From Chloroflexota bacterium (GTDB lineage Bacteria; Chloroflexota; Dehalococcoidia; JACVQG01; JAHKAY01): 42,331 bases of DNA. Positions 32,467 through 41,447 of the stretch are shown piece by piece. How positions within the stretch are numbered: position 1 is the first letter of the stretch; every line of letters starts with the position of its first letter. The position numbers and the translations under genes are program-made. The notes beneath the pieces were generated by a model that was not told where the DNA came from, made no database searches, and worked only from the letters and a program-made list of their open reading frames with translations. The DNA lies in contig JAHKAY010000006.1 of assembly GCA_018825785.1 (NCBI GenBank), positions 1 to 42,331 on the forward strand, written 5' to 3'.

Positions 32467-33099
32467 TCAGGCCTCCACCTCGCCGTCGGGGTTGTGGGTC
32501 TGCATGAGGGCGGCGTACTGGGGGTGGAGCTTATGCCAGTATATCTTCTCCAGCTTGTCCATGAGCTCCGCGGGGGTGGAGCTGTAGACCACCTCTGCCC
32601 CGGTCTCCTTCTTGACCATCTTGATAATGTCGTCCAGGTGCTCGGTGATGCCCCCGGTGCCCAGGAGGACGCCGATGACCTTCCCCTCGTCGTAGGCGAT
32701 GGCGAACTCCCCCAGGGTCCCCGAGCGGCCACCGGCCAGGATGACCACATCGCAGGAGCGGATGTTGTCTATCTCCCGGCCCATAAGGCCGCTCCCGGTA
32801 TAGATGATGGCATCATAGCCCCTAGTGGGGGACTTGTATTCCTCTACATGCTTTCTCAGGTTCAGGGCGGGGGAGATGCCTATGACGGTCCCCCCCTCCG
32901 CCTTGGCCCCCTTCGCAGCCTCGTGGGGGAGGCCGGGGCAGGCCCCCGTGATGAGGACGTGGCCCCTCCGGGCAATCTCCCTCCCCAGCTCATATAGCTT
33001 ATCCAGCACCCTGGGCTCCATTTTTCCCCCAGCGGAGCCCATGACCCCCACGCTCATGTGGGGGAAGAGTTCGCGGTGCTCTCCCTCGTATAGGTTCAT
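32467..33099 (-). CDS. LOG-family nucleotide-binding protein
   Basis: The 210-aa protein has the Rossmann-like LOG fold: VGVMGSAGG at the N-terminus, ITGACPGLPHEAAKGA, DVVILAGGRSGTLGEFAIAY with the signature GGRSGTLGEF, and VIGVLLGTGGITEHLDDII. LOG-family enzymes hydrolyse nucleotide phosphoribosyl bonds; many are annotated as lysine decarboxylases without basis. The substrate is not known for this subgroup. The start follows GAGGGTTGA. It is downstream of the radical SAM gene (19 nt), probably in one unit. Confidence 0.82.
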   Translation of the reverse strand: MNLYEGEHRELFPHMSVGVMGSAGGKMEPRVLDKLYELGREIARRGHVLITGACPGLPHEAAKGAKAEGGTVIGISPALNLRKHVEEYKSPTRGYDAIIYTGSGLMGREIDNIRSCDVVILAGGRSGTLGEFAIAYDEGKVIGVLLGTGGITEHLDDIIKMVKKETGAEVVYSSTPAELMDKLEKIYWHKLHPQYAALMQTHNPDGEVEA

Positions 33100-33118
33100 T
33101 CAACCCTCGCTTTGAAGT

Positions 33119-34444
33119 TCAGCAAACCAAGGGGGATTCTGACCTTCTGACTTCTTTATTAGCTCGGAGTTTTCCCCGCCAGCGAGATCGATAGTGGGAT
33201 CGCCAAGCTAGATTTAATACCCAAAGCCTGAGTAGATTGCGATGCCTAATTCTGATCCTGCGCCAAATAGAAGGCAAGCTAAAGAACTCCCTCAACGCCC
33301 AGATTGTACCCCTTTGTAATGCTTCTCTTGACATCAATTTTGGCTCATAGACCACATCATCATCATACCTTGACCAGTCTTTGGTAACTATGCGACCAGC
33401 TTCGCCTAGAGACTTAAATAGAGCGGTGCCGGGAAGGGGGGTAAGAACAGCGAACCCGGCAGACTCCAGCCTCATCCTCTGGGCAAAACGAACCGTGCGC
33501 CCAAAAACACTTTCGTCATCGTCATCCAAGCCTACGATGAAGGTGCCATGGATAGCGATGCCGCGGGAGTGAAGCTTTCTGATTACGTTTTCATAGTCAT
33601 CTGCCACATTGATCTTCTTCCCCACCGCTACCAGATTAGCTGGAGATAGTGACTCAAACCCGATGAGTAGGGCAACGCAGCCGCTGGCGGCTGCCAGTTG
33701 GAGCAGTTCTTCATCCCTCGCTATGGTGACCGAGGCCTGGCCGCCCCACTTGATTTTATAGGGAATAAGGGCACGAAAGAGCTCCTTGGCGAACCTGGGG
33801 TTGCCGACGATGTTATCGTCAACGAAGGCAATGAATTTCTTCTCTTTGAATGTCTCTATCTCCTTAAGGATTTCTTCCACCGGGCGGCAGCGATAGCTAC
33901 GGCCAAAGAAAGAGGTAACTGAGCAGAAGGCGCAGGAATTGGGACAGCCTCTGGTGGTCTGGAGGGTGTGACTGACGAAGTACGCCCCCTCGTCAAACAG
34001 GTCTCGCCGGGGAATAGGTAGGCCGACCAAGCTGGGCCGCTCAGGCTGCCCGTATATTCTTTGTAGCTTGTTCGCCTTGAAATCCTCGAGCAGATTTGGC
34101 CAAACTTCCTCGGCCTCCCCGATGACCACGGAATCGGCATGCTGACTTGCCTCTTCGGGCAGGAAGCTAGGATGTACACCCCCTAAGACAACTTTTACTC
34201 CTCTGGCTCTGAAGGTATCGGCGATGTCGTAGGCCCGTTGCGCCGTGAGAGTTAGCACCGTGATGCCCACCAGGTCGGTGTCCTTTTGGAGATCAATAGC
34301 TGTAACATTCTCGTCAGTTATGGAGACTTCGACCTCCGGCGGGGTTAACGCGGCGAGCATGGCGAGGCCCAGGGGCGGGATCAGGCCCCTTTTTCGCTTC
34401 CGGCTACCCTCTTGCCTGGCAGGGGCAATGAGCTCAAGTTTTAT
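33119..34444 (-). CDS. B12-binding radical SAM protein with apparent AUA start
   Basis: The first ATG (34360) would cut off the expected first strand of the B12-binding domain. Extending in frame gives IKLELIAPARQEGS then RKRKRGLIPPLGLAML, a typical N-terminus (L-I-x-P, then PPLGLAMLA). The only suitable initiation point is ATA at 34444-34442, 6 nt after AGGAAGGGAG; a stop lies further upstream and no ATG, GTG or TTG intervenes. The 441-aa protein has the B12 domain (VLGGVHPSFLPEEA), then the radical SAM site CPNSCAFC (Cys 167, 171, 174) and a C-terminal region. Family members do varied methylations or ring chemistry. The DNA is less GC-rich than neighbours. An ATG-to-ATA change or a noncanonical start are both possible. 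Confidence 0.85.
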   Translation of the reverse strand: MKLELIAPARQEGSRKRKRGLIPPLGLAMLAALTPPEVEVSITDENVTAIDLQKDTDLVGITVLTLTAQRAYDIADTFRARGVKVVLGGVHPSFLPEEASQHADSVVIGEAEEVWPNLLEDFKANKLQRIYGQPERPSLVGLPIPRRDLFDEGAYFVSHTLQTTRGCPNSCAFCSVTSFFGRSYRCRPVEEILKEIETFKEKKFIAFVDDNIVGNPRFAKELFRALIPYKIKWGGQASVTIARDEELLQLAAASGCVALLIGFESLSPANLVAVGKKINVADDYENVIRKLHSRGIAIHGTFIVGLDDDDESVFGRTVRFAQRMRLESAGFAVLTPLPGTALFKSLGEAGRIVTKDWSRYDDDVVYEPKLMSREALQRGTIWALREFFSLPSIWRRIRIRHRNLLRLWVLNLAWRSHYRSRWRGKLRANKEVRRSESPLVC

Positions 34445-34531
34445 TGGGACTCCCTTCCTCTTGTGGCGATAAGGACGCTATGGCCAGACCAGCATTCTTG
34501 TGCCACGCCTCACGCAATGCCTGGCTTCATC

Positions 34532-34936
34532 CTAGCCTTTGGCCCATTTCCACCCGTCGGGGAAGACCTCTTTCTTCCACAGGGGGACGGATTTCTTGAG
34601 CTGGTCAATGGCAAAGCGGCAAGCGGCGAAGGCCTGGCGGCGGTTGGGGGCGGAGACGGCGATGGCGACTCCTGTTGCTCCCACCTCCACCCTTCCCAGG
34701 CGGTGCAGAATGGCCACCTCCAGGGGCCCCCACCGCCTTCTCATCTCCTCCTCAATCCCCTGGAGCCTTTTCTCGGCCATAGGGGGATAGGCTTCATACT
34801 CAAGGCGCAGCACCTTCCTGCCCCGGGAGCTGGCGCGGACCGTCCCCAGGAAGAGGACCAGGCCACCGTGGTCGGGGTTCCTGACCAGGTCCAGGGCCCT
34901 TTGGGGCTCCAGGGGCTCTGAGGTTAGCTCAACCAC
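34532..34936 (-). CDS. moaE: Molybdopterin synthase large subunit MoaE
   Basis: The 134-aa protein starts at GTG (34936), overlapping the end of moaD by 8 nt. It has GGLVLFLGTVRASSRGRKVL, LEYEAYPPMAEKRL, ILHRLGRVEVGATGVAIAV and SAPNRRQAFAAC. The active-site Lys segment LKKSVPLWKKE and the terminal DGWKWAKG are typical. MoaE with thiocarboxylated MoaD converts precursor Z to molybdopterin. No other Mo-cofactor gene is visible. The unit ftsH-moaD-moaE suggests shared transcription. Confidence 0.95.
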   Translation of the reverse strand: MVELTSEPLEPQRALDLVRNPDHGGLVLFLGTVRASSRGRKVLRLEYEAYPPMAEKRLQGIEEEMRRRWGPLEVAILHRLGRVEVGATGVAIAVSAPNRRQAFAACRFAIDQLKKSVPLWKKEVFPDGWKWAKG

Positions 34937-35183
34937 AGGCCCCGCCGCTGAAGGGAGGGAGGAGGGCCACCTCGTCCCCTTCCTTGAGGGGGGAGTGGAG
35001 GGGCTTCATCTCCCCGTTTATGGCCATCAGGGGCAGGTAGTCTTTGAACCGGGGGAAGGTCCGGTCCAGGGTTTCCTTGAGGTCAGCCAGGGTGGCCCCT
35101 TTGGCTACTGCTACCTCCACCTCCCTCCGTTCCAGGAGCTCCCGGTAGAAGGCAAAGGGGAGGATTTTTATCTTGAGGGACAC
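34929..35183 (-). CDS. moaD: MoaD sulfur carrier with three residues after Gly-Gly
   Basis: The start is GTG at 35183, one base after the ftsH stop; the longer ORF begins inside ftsH. The 84-aa protein has the ubiquitin-like pattern MSLKIKILPFAFYRELLE, VAKGATLADLKETLDR, PLMAINGEM and SPLKEGDEVALLPPFSGG. MoaD normally ends exactly at Gly-Gly, which is activated by MoeB; here ACG follows before the stop. It overlaps moaE, whose start lies within that tail. A protease trim, a frameshift or a sequencing error could restore Gly-Gly. Confidence 0.85.
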   Translation of the reverse strand: MSLKIKILPFAFYRELLERREVEVAVAKGATLADLKETLDRTFPRFKDYLPLMAINGEMKPLHSPLKEGDEVALLPPFSGGACG

Positions 35184-35184
35184 C

Positions 35185-37026
35185 TTAAGCGGAAGGGGCG
35201 GGCTGGGGGACGGGCTCCTGGAAGAGCGTTGCCAGGGCCTCCCCCTCAATGGTCTCCTTGGCGATGAGCTCCTGGGCTATATGGTTGAGCTTGGCCCTCT
35301 TCTCTCGGAGGATGTCCTTGGCCGTCTGATAGGCCTCGTTGATGAGCCTGTGGACCTCCTGGTCTATCTCCAGGGCCACCTTTTCGCTATAGTTGCGCTG
35401 CTCAGAGATCTCCCTGCCCAGAAAGACCAGCTCCTCCTTGCGGCCGAAGGCCCTGGGGCCCAGGAGTTGGCTCATGCCGTATTCCATTACCATCTTGCGT
35501 GCTATCTTGGTGGCCTGTGCAATATCGCTCTCCGCCCCTGTGGAGAAGTCCTGAAAGACCAGTTCCTCAGCGGCCCTGCCCGCCAGGCTTACCGCCAGTA
35601 TATCCTTGAACTGAGAGCCGGTCCAGATGCGGCGGTCCTCGGTGGGGAGGAGGCGGGTATAGCCCCCCATCATCCCCCGGGCCACGATGGATATCTTGTG
35701 CACCGGGTCGGCATGGGGAAGCGTCCTGGCCACCAGGCCATGGCCGGCCTCATGGTAGGCGGCCAATTCCTTTTCCCGGGGGCTGATTACCCGGCTCTTC
35801 TTCTCCGGGCCAGCGATGAGCCGGTCTATGGCCTCCTCCATCTCCGCCGTGCCGACAGTCTTCTTGTTGCGGCGGGCCGCCAGGATAGCCGACTCGTTCA
35901 CCAGGTTAGCCAGGTCGGCCCCGGAAAAGCCCGGGGTGAGCCGGGCGATGGTCTCCAGGTTCACGTCGGGCTCCAGGGGCTTCCCCTTTGCGTGGATCTG
36001 GAGGATAGCCTTCCGGCCGACGATGTCTGGCGGGTCCAGGACCACCTGCCGGTCAAAGCGGCCCGGCCTGAGGAGTGCAGGGTCCAGGATATCGGGGCGG
36101 TTGGTGGCAGCGACGACGATGACATTGGTGTTGGTATCAAAGCCGTCCATTTCCACCAGTATCTGGTTCAGCGTCTGCTCCCGTTCATCGTGGCTACCGC
36201 CCAGGCCGGCCCCCCGGTGGCGGCCCACGGCATCTATTTCGTCCACAAAGATAATGCAGGGGGCATGGCGTTTGGCCTGGTCAAAGAGGTCCCGCACCCT
36301 GGCCGCCCCCACCCCCACGAACATCTCCACAAACTCGCTGCCCGAGATAGAAAAGAAAGGCACCCCCGCCTCCCCGGCCACTGCCCGGGCCAGGAGGGTC
36401 TTGCCCGTGCCGGGGGGCCCCACCAGGAGCACTCCCCGGGGGATGCGGGCTCCCAGGGCATGGAATTTCTCCGGGTTCTTCAGAAAGTCCACCACCTCAT
36501 GGAGTTCCTGCTTGGCCTCATCCACCCCGGCTACATCGGCAAAGGTCACCGGGGACCGTGCGCCGGCGAAGATGCGGGCCCGGCTCCGGCCAAAGTTCAT
36601 GGCCTGGGAGTTGGCCCCCTGGGCCCGCTGGAGGATGAAGATGAAGACTAGGCCAATCAGGACAAGGGGGAGGTAGGTGATAATCAAGGCAACCCAGTTC
36701 CTCCCCGCTGAGCGGGGGACTATCTCCACCCGTCCCGGCCCGGAAAGGCTTACCCCCTCCTTCCCCAGGAGGTCATAGAGCTCCGCCGTGCTCCCCTGGA
36801 AGGGGGTTATGTAGAGGGGGCTGCCATCTACCCTGGGGATGGCAGTAAGGGTCTCCCCCTGCTGCTCAATGGCCTTTATCTCCCCCGCCCTGGCCCGCTC
36901 CAGAAGCTCGGTAAGGGATACCTCCTCCTTCGCCTGGGAAGCAGGGAAAAGGCTGGAGAAGAGGGCCACCACTGCCACCATGAGCAGCAGCCAAAGAAAA
37001 CTGTTCCTCAACCAACGTCCGCCCAT
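35185..37026 (-). CDS. ftsH: Membrane protease FtsH
   Basis: The 613-aa protein has two membrane helices (about 9-27 and 113-133), an AAA domain with Walker A GPPGTGKT (203-210), Walker [10 protein letters not shown], the pore motif FVG, second region of homology ([13 protein letters not shown]), and the zinc protease motif HEAGH (425-429). FtsH degrades membrane and short-lived proteins. The ATG is 9 nt after an extended -10 box, so its mRNA is likely leaderless. It is divergent from the udg gene and precedes moaD by one base. Length and motifs are complete. Confidence 0.98.
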   Translation of the reverse strand: MGGRWLRNSFLWLLLMVAVVALFSSLFPASQAKEEVSLTELLERARAGEIKAIEQQGETLTAIPRVDGSPLYITPFQGSTAELYDLLGKEGVSLSGPGRVEIVPRSAGRNWVALIITYLPLVLIGLVFIFILQRAQGANSQAMNFGRSRARIFAGARSPVTFADVAGVDEAKQELHEVVDFLKNPEKFHALGARIPRGVLLVGPPGTGKTLLARAVAGEAGVPFFSISGSEFVEMFVGVGAARVRDLFDQAKRHAPCIIFVDEIDAVGRHRGAGLGGSHDEREQTLNQILVEMDGFDTNTNVIVVAATNRPDILDPALLRPGRFDRQVVLDPPDIVGRKAILQIHAKGKPLEPDVNLETIARLTPGFSGADLANLVNESAILAARRNKKTVGTAEMEEAIDRLIAGPEKKSRVISPREKELAAYHEAGHGLVARTLPHADPVHKISIVARGMMGGYTRLLPTEDRRIWTGSQFKDILAVSLAGRAAEELVFQDFSTGAESDIAQATKIARKMVMEYGMSQLLGPRAFGRKEELVFLGREISEQRNYSEKVALEIDQEVHRLINEAYQTAKDILREKRAKLNHIAQELIAKETIEGEALATLFQEPVPQPAPSA

Positions 37027-37035
37027 CGCTGCTAT

Positions 37036-37044
37036 ATTATAGCA
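37036..37044 (-). promoter_or_regulatory. ftsH extended -10 promoter
   Basis: On the minus strand TGC then TATAAT (37041-37036) ends 9 nt before the ftsH ATG. The -35 region (TAGGCC) is poor, which fits reliance on the TG extension. The transcript should begin within a few bases of the start codon. Confidence 0.65.
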
Positions 37045-37068
37045 CCAAAAAAGCCCCAGGCCTATTCA

Positions 37069-37097
37069 TTGACGCCCGGGGGGTGCCGTGCTATTAT
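37069..37097 (+). promoter_or_regulatory. Promoter of the udg-rnj-ftsK cluster
   Basis: TTGACG (37069-37074), a 17-nt spacer and TATTAT (37092-37097) predict a start near 37104. A short AAAAGAGG lies before the ATG at 37112, so this one does have a ribosome site, unlike the divergent ftsH. Confidence 0.7.
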
Positions 37098-37111
37098 CTT
37101 CCCAAAAGAGG

Positions 37112-37717
37112 ATGAAAGAGGTCAGGGACCTTTCCCCAGAGGAGCTGGCCGAGAGGGTAAAGGCCTGCACAGACTGCCGCCTGAGCCAGGGCCGTAACCT
37201 CGCAGTGCCAGGGGAGGGGAAAGACGGGTCCATCCTCTTTGTTGGGGAGGGCCCGGGCTGGCATGAGGACCAGATGGGCCGTCCCTTCGTAGGCCCCGCC
37301 GGCAAGTTCCTGGAGGAGCTCCTGGGCTCCATCGGTCTCAAGCGGGAGGAGGTATTCATCACCAACATGGTAAAGTGCCGGCCCCCGGGCAACCGGGACC
37401 CCCTGCCCGATGAGATTGAAACCTGCCGAAAGTATCTGGACCGTCAGATAGAGCTCCTCAGGCCCAGGGCGATAGTCAGCCTGGGCCGCCACTCTCTGGC
37501 CCGTTTCTTCCCCGGCAAGACCATCAGCCAGGTCCACGGCTCCTGGCGCAAGGAGGACTCCACTATCTACTTCGCCATGTATCACCCCGCCGCCGCCCTC
37601 CACCAGGGAAGCCTGAGAAAGGTCATCCAGGAGGACATTCTCAAGTTACCCCAGGCCATCCGGGAAGCGGAGAAGGACCGGGGGGAAAAGCCCACCCGGC
37701 AGCTCAGCTTCTTCTAG
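37112..37717 (+). CDS. Type 4 (Fe-S) uracil-DNA glycosylase
   Basis: I use the ATG at 37112 after AAAAGAGG; the GTG at 37088 lies before the -10 box. The 201-aa enzyme carries the four [4Fe-4S] cysteines at 19, 22, 89 and 105 (ACTDCRL, KCRPPGN, ETCRKYL), with the uracil-DNA glycosylase motifs GEGPGWHEDQMGRPFVGPAG and AMYHPAAALHQGS. It removes uracil from DNA in base excision repair. It lies first in a cluster with rnj (6 nt) and ftsK. Confidence 0.93.
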   Translation: MKEVRDLSPEELAERVKACTDCRLSQGRNLAVPGEGKDGSILFVGEGPGWHEDQMGRPFVGPAGKFLEELLGSIGLKREEVFITNMVKCRPPGNRDPLPDEIETCRKYLDRQIELLRPRAIVSLGRHSLARFFPGKTISQVHGSWRKEDSTIYFAMYHPAAALHQGSLRKVIQEDILKLPQAIREAEKDRGEKPTRQLSFF

Positions 37718-37723
37718 GCTACT

Positions 37724-39358
37724 ATGGCTAAAGACAGGCTTAAGGTCATCCCCCTGGGCGGGCTGGGGGAAATCGGCAAGAATATGCTGGCCCTGGAGTT
37801 GGGCGGGGATATTATTGCTATTGACTGCGGGCTGATGTTCCCCAAGGAGGGGATGCTGGGGGTGGACCTGGTCATCCCCGATATTTCCTATCTCCAGGAG
37901 AGAAAGGACCGCCTGCGGGGCATCATCATCACCCATGGCCATGAGGACCATACCGGGGCCCTCCCCTATGTCCTGCCCAAGCTGGATGTCCCGGTCTATG
38001 CCACCACCCTCACCCGGGGCCTTATCCAGGCCAAGCTCAAGGAGCACGGGGTCAAGGCCAGGCTGGAGGTGGTGCGGCCGGGGGGGGAGGTGAGGCTGGG
38101 GGCCTTCCGGGTAGGGTTCTACCAGGTCAGCCACAGCATCCCCGATGGCGTGGGGCTCATCATCCATACCCCCCTGGGCACCATTGTCCACAGCGGCGAC
38201 TTCAAGCTGGACCACACCCCCGTGGACGGCCGGCTCACTGACTTATCCCGCCTGGCCAAGGCAGGGACGGATGGGGTATTGCTCCTCTTCTCCGATTCTA
38301 CCTATGTGGAGCTCCCCGGCTATACCCCCTCGGAGAAGGTGGTGGGGGAGACCCTGGACAGGATTATGGCCGAGGCCCCGGGAAGGGTTATCATCACCAC
38401 CTTTGCCTCCCTGGTATCCCGCACCCAGCAGGTCCTCCGGTCGGCCGCCCGGCATGGCCGGAAGGTCTTTGTCCTGGGCAGGAGCATGCAGGATACGGTA
38501 AAGATAGCCACGAAGCTGAAATATCTGGAAATACCCCCCGGCACCCTGGGCCAACTGGAGGAACTGCCTGGACTGCCCCTACCCAAGGTGGTCCTCCTCA
38601 TCACCGGCAGCCAGGGGGAGCCTACCTCCGCCCTGGTAAGGATAGCCCGGGGGGACCACCCCAGGGTGCGCATCTTGGCCGGAGATACCGTGGTCATCTC
38701 CGCCTCCCCCATCCCCGGCAATGAGGCCCTCATCAACCGCACCATAGACGCCCTCTTCAGGCTGGGGGCCCAGGTCCTCTATGATAAGCTGGCCCGGGTC
38801 CATGTCCACGGCCACGGCAGCCAGGAAGAACTGAAACTGCTTATCAACCTGGTCCACCCCAAATACTTCGTCCCCATCCACGGGGAATACCGCCACCTCA
38901 GCCTCCATGCCAGCCTGGCCCAGTCCCTGGGGATGCCCAAGGAGAATACCGTTGTCCTGGAGGACGGGGATACCCTGGAAATCGGCCCCAGGGGGGGCCT
39001 GGTGATGGAGCACCTGCCCATCAGTAGTATCTATGTGGACGGGCTAGGCGGGGTGGGGCCTGTGGTGTTGAGGGACCGTCAGAGCCTGGCCCATGACGGG
39101 GTGGTAATGGTGATACTCACCCGGGAAAGACGCTCCGGCCGGCTGGTGGGAAGGCCCGATGTGGTCTCCAGGGGCTTTGTGGAGGAAAAGGAGTGGCAGG
39201 CACTGGCAGAAAGGAGCCGGGACCTCCTCACCCGCCAGCTGGGCCACGGCAAGATAGAGGGCCTTGTCCAGGACAGGGTAAAAGATGTCCTGGGGCGGTT
39301 CTTCTACCAGGAGACCCACCGCCAGCCCATGGTCCTACCGGTGGTGGTAGAGGTCTAA
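37724..39358 (+). CDS. rnj: Ribonuclease J
   Basis: The 544-aa protein is a beta-CASP metallo-beta-lactamase: LKVIPLGGLGEIGKNMLALE, the metal motif THGHEDHTGAL (70-80), VGFYQVSHSIPDG, HSGDFKLDHTPVDGR, ITGSQGEPTSALVRIARGDH and HVHGHGSQEELKLL. RNase J does 5'-to-3' exonuclease and endonuclease cleavage in mRNA decay and rRNA maturation. Length is typical. It follows the glycosylase gene by 6 nt and precedes ftsK by 1 nt, consistent with an operon. Confidence 0.95.
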   Translation: MAKDRLKVIPLGGLGEIGKNMLALELGGDIIAIDCGLMFPKEGMLGVDLVIPDISYLQERKDRLRGIIITHGHEDHTGALPYVLPKLDVPVYATTLTRGLIQAKLKEHGVKARLEVVRPGGEVRLGAFRVGFYQVSHSIPDGVGLIIHTPLGTIVHSGDFKLDHTPVDGRLTDLSRLAKAGTDGVLLLFSDSTYVELPGYTPSEKVVGETLDRIMAEAPGRVIITTFASLVSRTQQVLRSAARHGRKVFVLGRSMQDTVKIATKLKYLEIPPGTLGQLEELPGLPLPKVVLLITGSQGEPTSALVRIARGDHPRVRILAGDTVVISASPIPGNEALINRTIDALFRLGAQVLYDKLARVHVHGHGSQEELKLLINLVHPKYFVPIHGEYRHLSLHASLAQSLGMPKENTVVLEDGDTLEIGPRGGLVMEHLPISSIYVDGLGGVGPVVLRDRQSLAHDGVVMVILTRERRSGRLVGRPDVVSRGFVEEKEWQALAERSRDLLTRQLGHGKIEGLVQDRVKDVLGRFFYQETHRQPMVLPVVVEV

Positions 39359-39359
39359 A

Positions 39360-41444
39360 ATGGGCCGGGCCGCAAGAAGGCCTTCCCTCTGGGGCACCCT
39401 GGGGATCATTCTCTTGGTGGCGGCGCTGGTGCTCCTCTACTATGAGCTCCCCGAGTTGCCGGACATGACCCAGGAGTGGGCTGACTGGGCGTACGAGCTC
39501 ATGGGCGTGGGGCTTGCGCTTCCTGCTTTCTTCCTCCTCGTGCTTCTCACGCTCTGGCGTCTGGGCCGATTCTCATTCATCTGGCGGCGGAGATGGCTTG
39601 CCCTCCTGTCCTTTTCCTTAGCCGGCTGGGACATAGCCACCCTGACCGACTCCAGCTATGGGGGAGAATGGGGGCAGCGGTTCCTGGGACCGCCTACCTG
39701 GATAGCTTTCCTGCGCCTGGCGGTCCTCTTTTACCTGGGCCTCATCTTCTGGTCCCCCCGTCTTACCCTGAGAGTTACCCGGCGGGTCCTGCTTCTTATA
39801 GAGCGGCCCTTCCTCTTCCCGCTGCGCTTGCGGCTGCGGCGGCCCCGGCCCGCCGAAGCGCCCGTTGAACTGTCCCGCATGAAAGAAGAGGAACAGGAAG
39901 AAGCCCCACCCAAGCAGCCACCAAAGCCTTCCACCCCCCCTGCCCCCGCCCGCCTCAAGAAGGTTGTCATGGAGGTATGGAGGAAGAGGGCTCCACCCCC
40001 CGTCCCAGTCCAGCCCATCCTTACCGCCTCGGGGTGGGAGTTGCCCCCCCTGGAGCTGTTGGACATCAGCCCTGAGGCAGAGGCAAGACCTATGGACAAC
40101 GAGAAGCGGGCCCACCTGCTGGAAGAGGCCCTGTCCAGCTACGGCGTAGAGGCCAAGGTGGTCCAGGTAAATGTGGGCCCCTCGGTCACCCAGTTCGGGG
40201 TGGAGCCGGGCTGGGAGCGGCGCTTCCGGGAGCTGAAAGAGAAGGACAAGAACGGTAATGTCCGGGTCCGCAAGGAGGAGGTCTCCCGCACCCGGGTGAA
40301 GGTGGAGAGGATTGTCTCCCTGGCCAACGACCTCGCCATGGCCCTGGCTGTCGCCGCTGTCCGCATTGAAGCCCCCGTGCCGGGCAAGCCGCTGGTGGGG
40401 GTGGAGGTGCCCAACACCTCCTTCGCCACGGTGGGCCTCAGGAGCGTTATGGAGAGCGCTCCCTTCCAGCGCCTCCGGCCCAAGGCCGCGCTGGCCCTCG
40501 CCCTGGGCAAGGGGGCCGGGGGGGAGGTGGTGGTGGCCGACCTGGCCAAGATGCCCCATCTCCTCATCGCCGGGGCCACCGGCTCGGGTAAGACCGTCTG
40601 CCTCAACGCCCTCATCTGCTGCCTTATGATGTATAACACCCCCGAGGAACTCCGGCTGATGATGGTGGACCCCAAGCGGGTGGAGCTGGTGGCCTATAAC
40701 CGGGTCCCCCATATGGCCTTCCCCATCATCGTGGACCGGGAGAAGGCTGTAGAAGCCCTGCGCTGGCTCAATCTCGAGATGGATAACCGCTACAAGAAGT
40801 TCGCCGAGGTCGGGGCCAGGAATCTTGATGACTACAACAAAAAAATCCGGCCCCCCCTGCCCAGCCTCGTCCTCTTCATAGACGAGCTGGCTGACCTGAT
40901 GATGGCCGCCTTTGAGGAGGTAGAACACGGCCTCTGCCGCCTAGCCCAGCTGGCCAGGGCCACGGGCATCCACCTGATAGTGGCCACCCAACGCCCCTCG
41001 GTGGATGTGGTCACCGGACTTATAAAGGCCAACTTCCCCACCCGCCTCAGCTTTGCCGTATCCCAGCTAGTGGACTCCCGCACCATCCTGGACATGGCCG
41101 GGGCGGAAAAGCTCCTGGGGAGGGGGGATATGCTCTTCCTCCCCACCGAGGCCACCAAACCCAAGCGCCTCCAGGGCTGCTATGTCTCCGATGCCGAGAT
41201 AGAAAGGCTGGTGGCCTTCTGGTCCCGCCAGAAAGGGCCCGTTGCCCCGATAGCGGAGCCCACCGCCCCCGCTGCCAAAGAGGGGGAGGATTCCCTCCTG
41301 GAAGCTGCCCGCAGGCTCTCCAAAGAGCACCGCAAGCTCTCCGCCTCCTTCCTCCAGCGCCAGCTCCAGGTAGGCTACCCCCGGGCCGCCAAGCTCATGG
41401 AAGCCCTGGAAAAAGAGGGCCTGGCCGCCAAAGAAAACTCATAA
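39360..41444 (+). CDS. ftsK: DNA translocase FtsK/SpoIIIE
   Basis: The 694-aa protein has three to four N-terminal membrane helices (GIILLVAALVLLYYELPELP, GLALPAFFLLVLL, FLRLAVLFYLGLIFW), a basic and Pro-rich linker, the alpha/beta FtsK domain (NVGPSVTQFGVEPG) and the ATPase with Walker A GATGSGKT near residue 405, LVLFIDELADLMM and TGIHLIVATQRPSVDVVTG. A winged-helix gamma domain ends it (SASFLQRQLQVGYPRAAKLM). FtsK pumps DNA to help chromosome segregation at division. Only 3 nt separate its stop from that of convergent uvrB. Confidence 0.96.
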   Translation: MGRAARRPSLWGTLGIILLVAALVLLYYELPELPDMTQEWADWAYELMGVGLALPAFFLLVLLTLWRLGRFSFIWRRRWLALLSFSLAGWDIATLTDSSYGGEWGQRFLGPPTWIAFLRLAVLFYLGLIFWSPRLTLRVTRRVLLLIERPFLFPLRLRLRRPRPAEAPVELSRMKEEEQEEAPPKQPPKPSTPPAPARLKKVVMEVWRKRAPPPVPVQPILTASGWELPPLELLDISPEAEARPMDNEKRAHLLEEALSSYGVEAKVVQVNVGPSVTQFGVEPGWERRFRELKEKDKNGNVRVRKEEVSRTRVKVERIVSLANDLAMALAVAAVRIEAPVPGKPLVGVEVPNTSFATVGLRSVMESAPFQRLRPKAALALALGKGAGGEVVVADLAKMPHLLIAGATGSGKTVCLNALICCLMMYNTPEELRLMMVDPKRVELVAYNRVPHMAFPIIVDREKAVEALRWLNLEMDNRYKKFAEVGARNLDDYNKKIRPPLPSLVLFIDELADLMMAAFEEVEHGLCRLAQLARATGIHLIVATQRPSVDVVTGLIKANFPTRLSFAVSQLVDSRTILDMAGAEKLLGRGDMLFLPTEATKPKRLQGCYVSDAEIERLVAFWSRQKGPVAPIAEPTAPAAKEGEDSLLEAARRLSKEHRKLSASFLQRQLQVGYPRAAKLMEALEKEGLAAKENS

Positions 41445-41447
41445 GGG

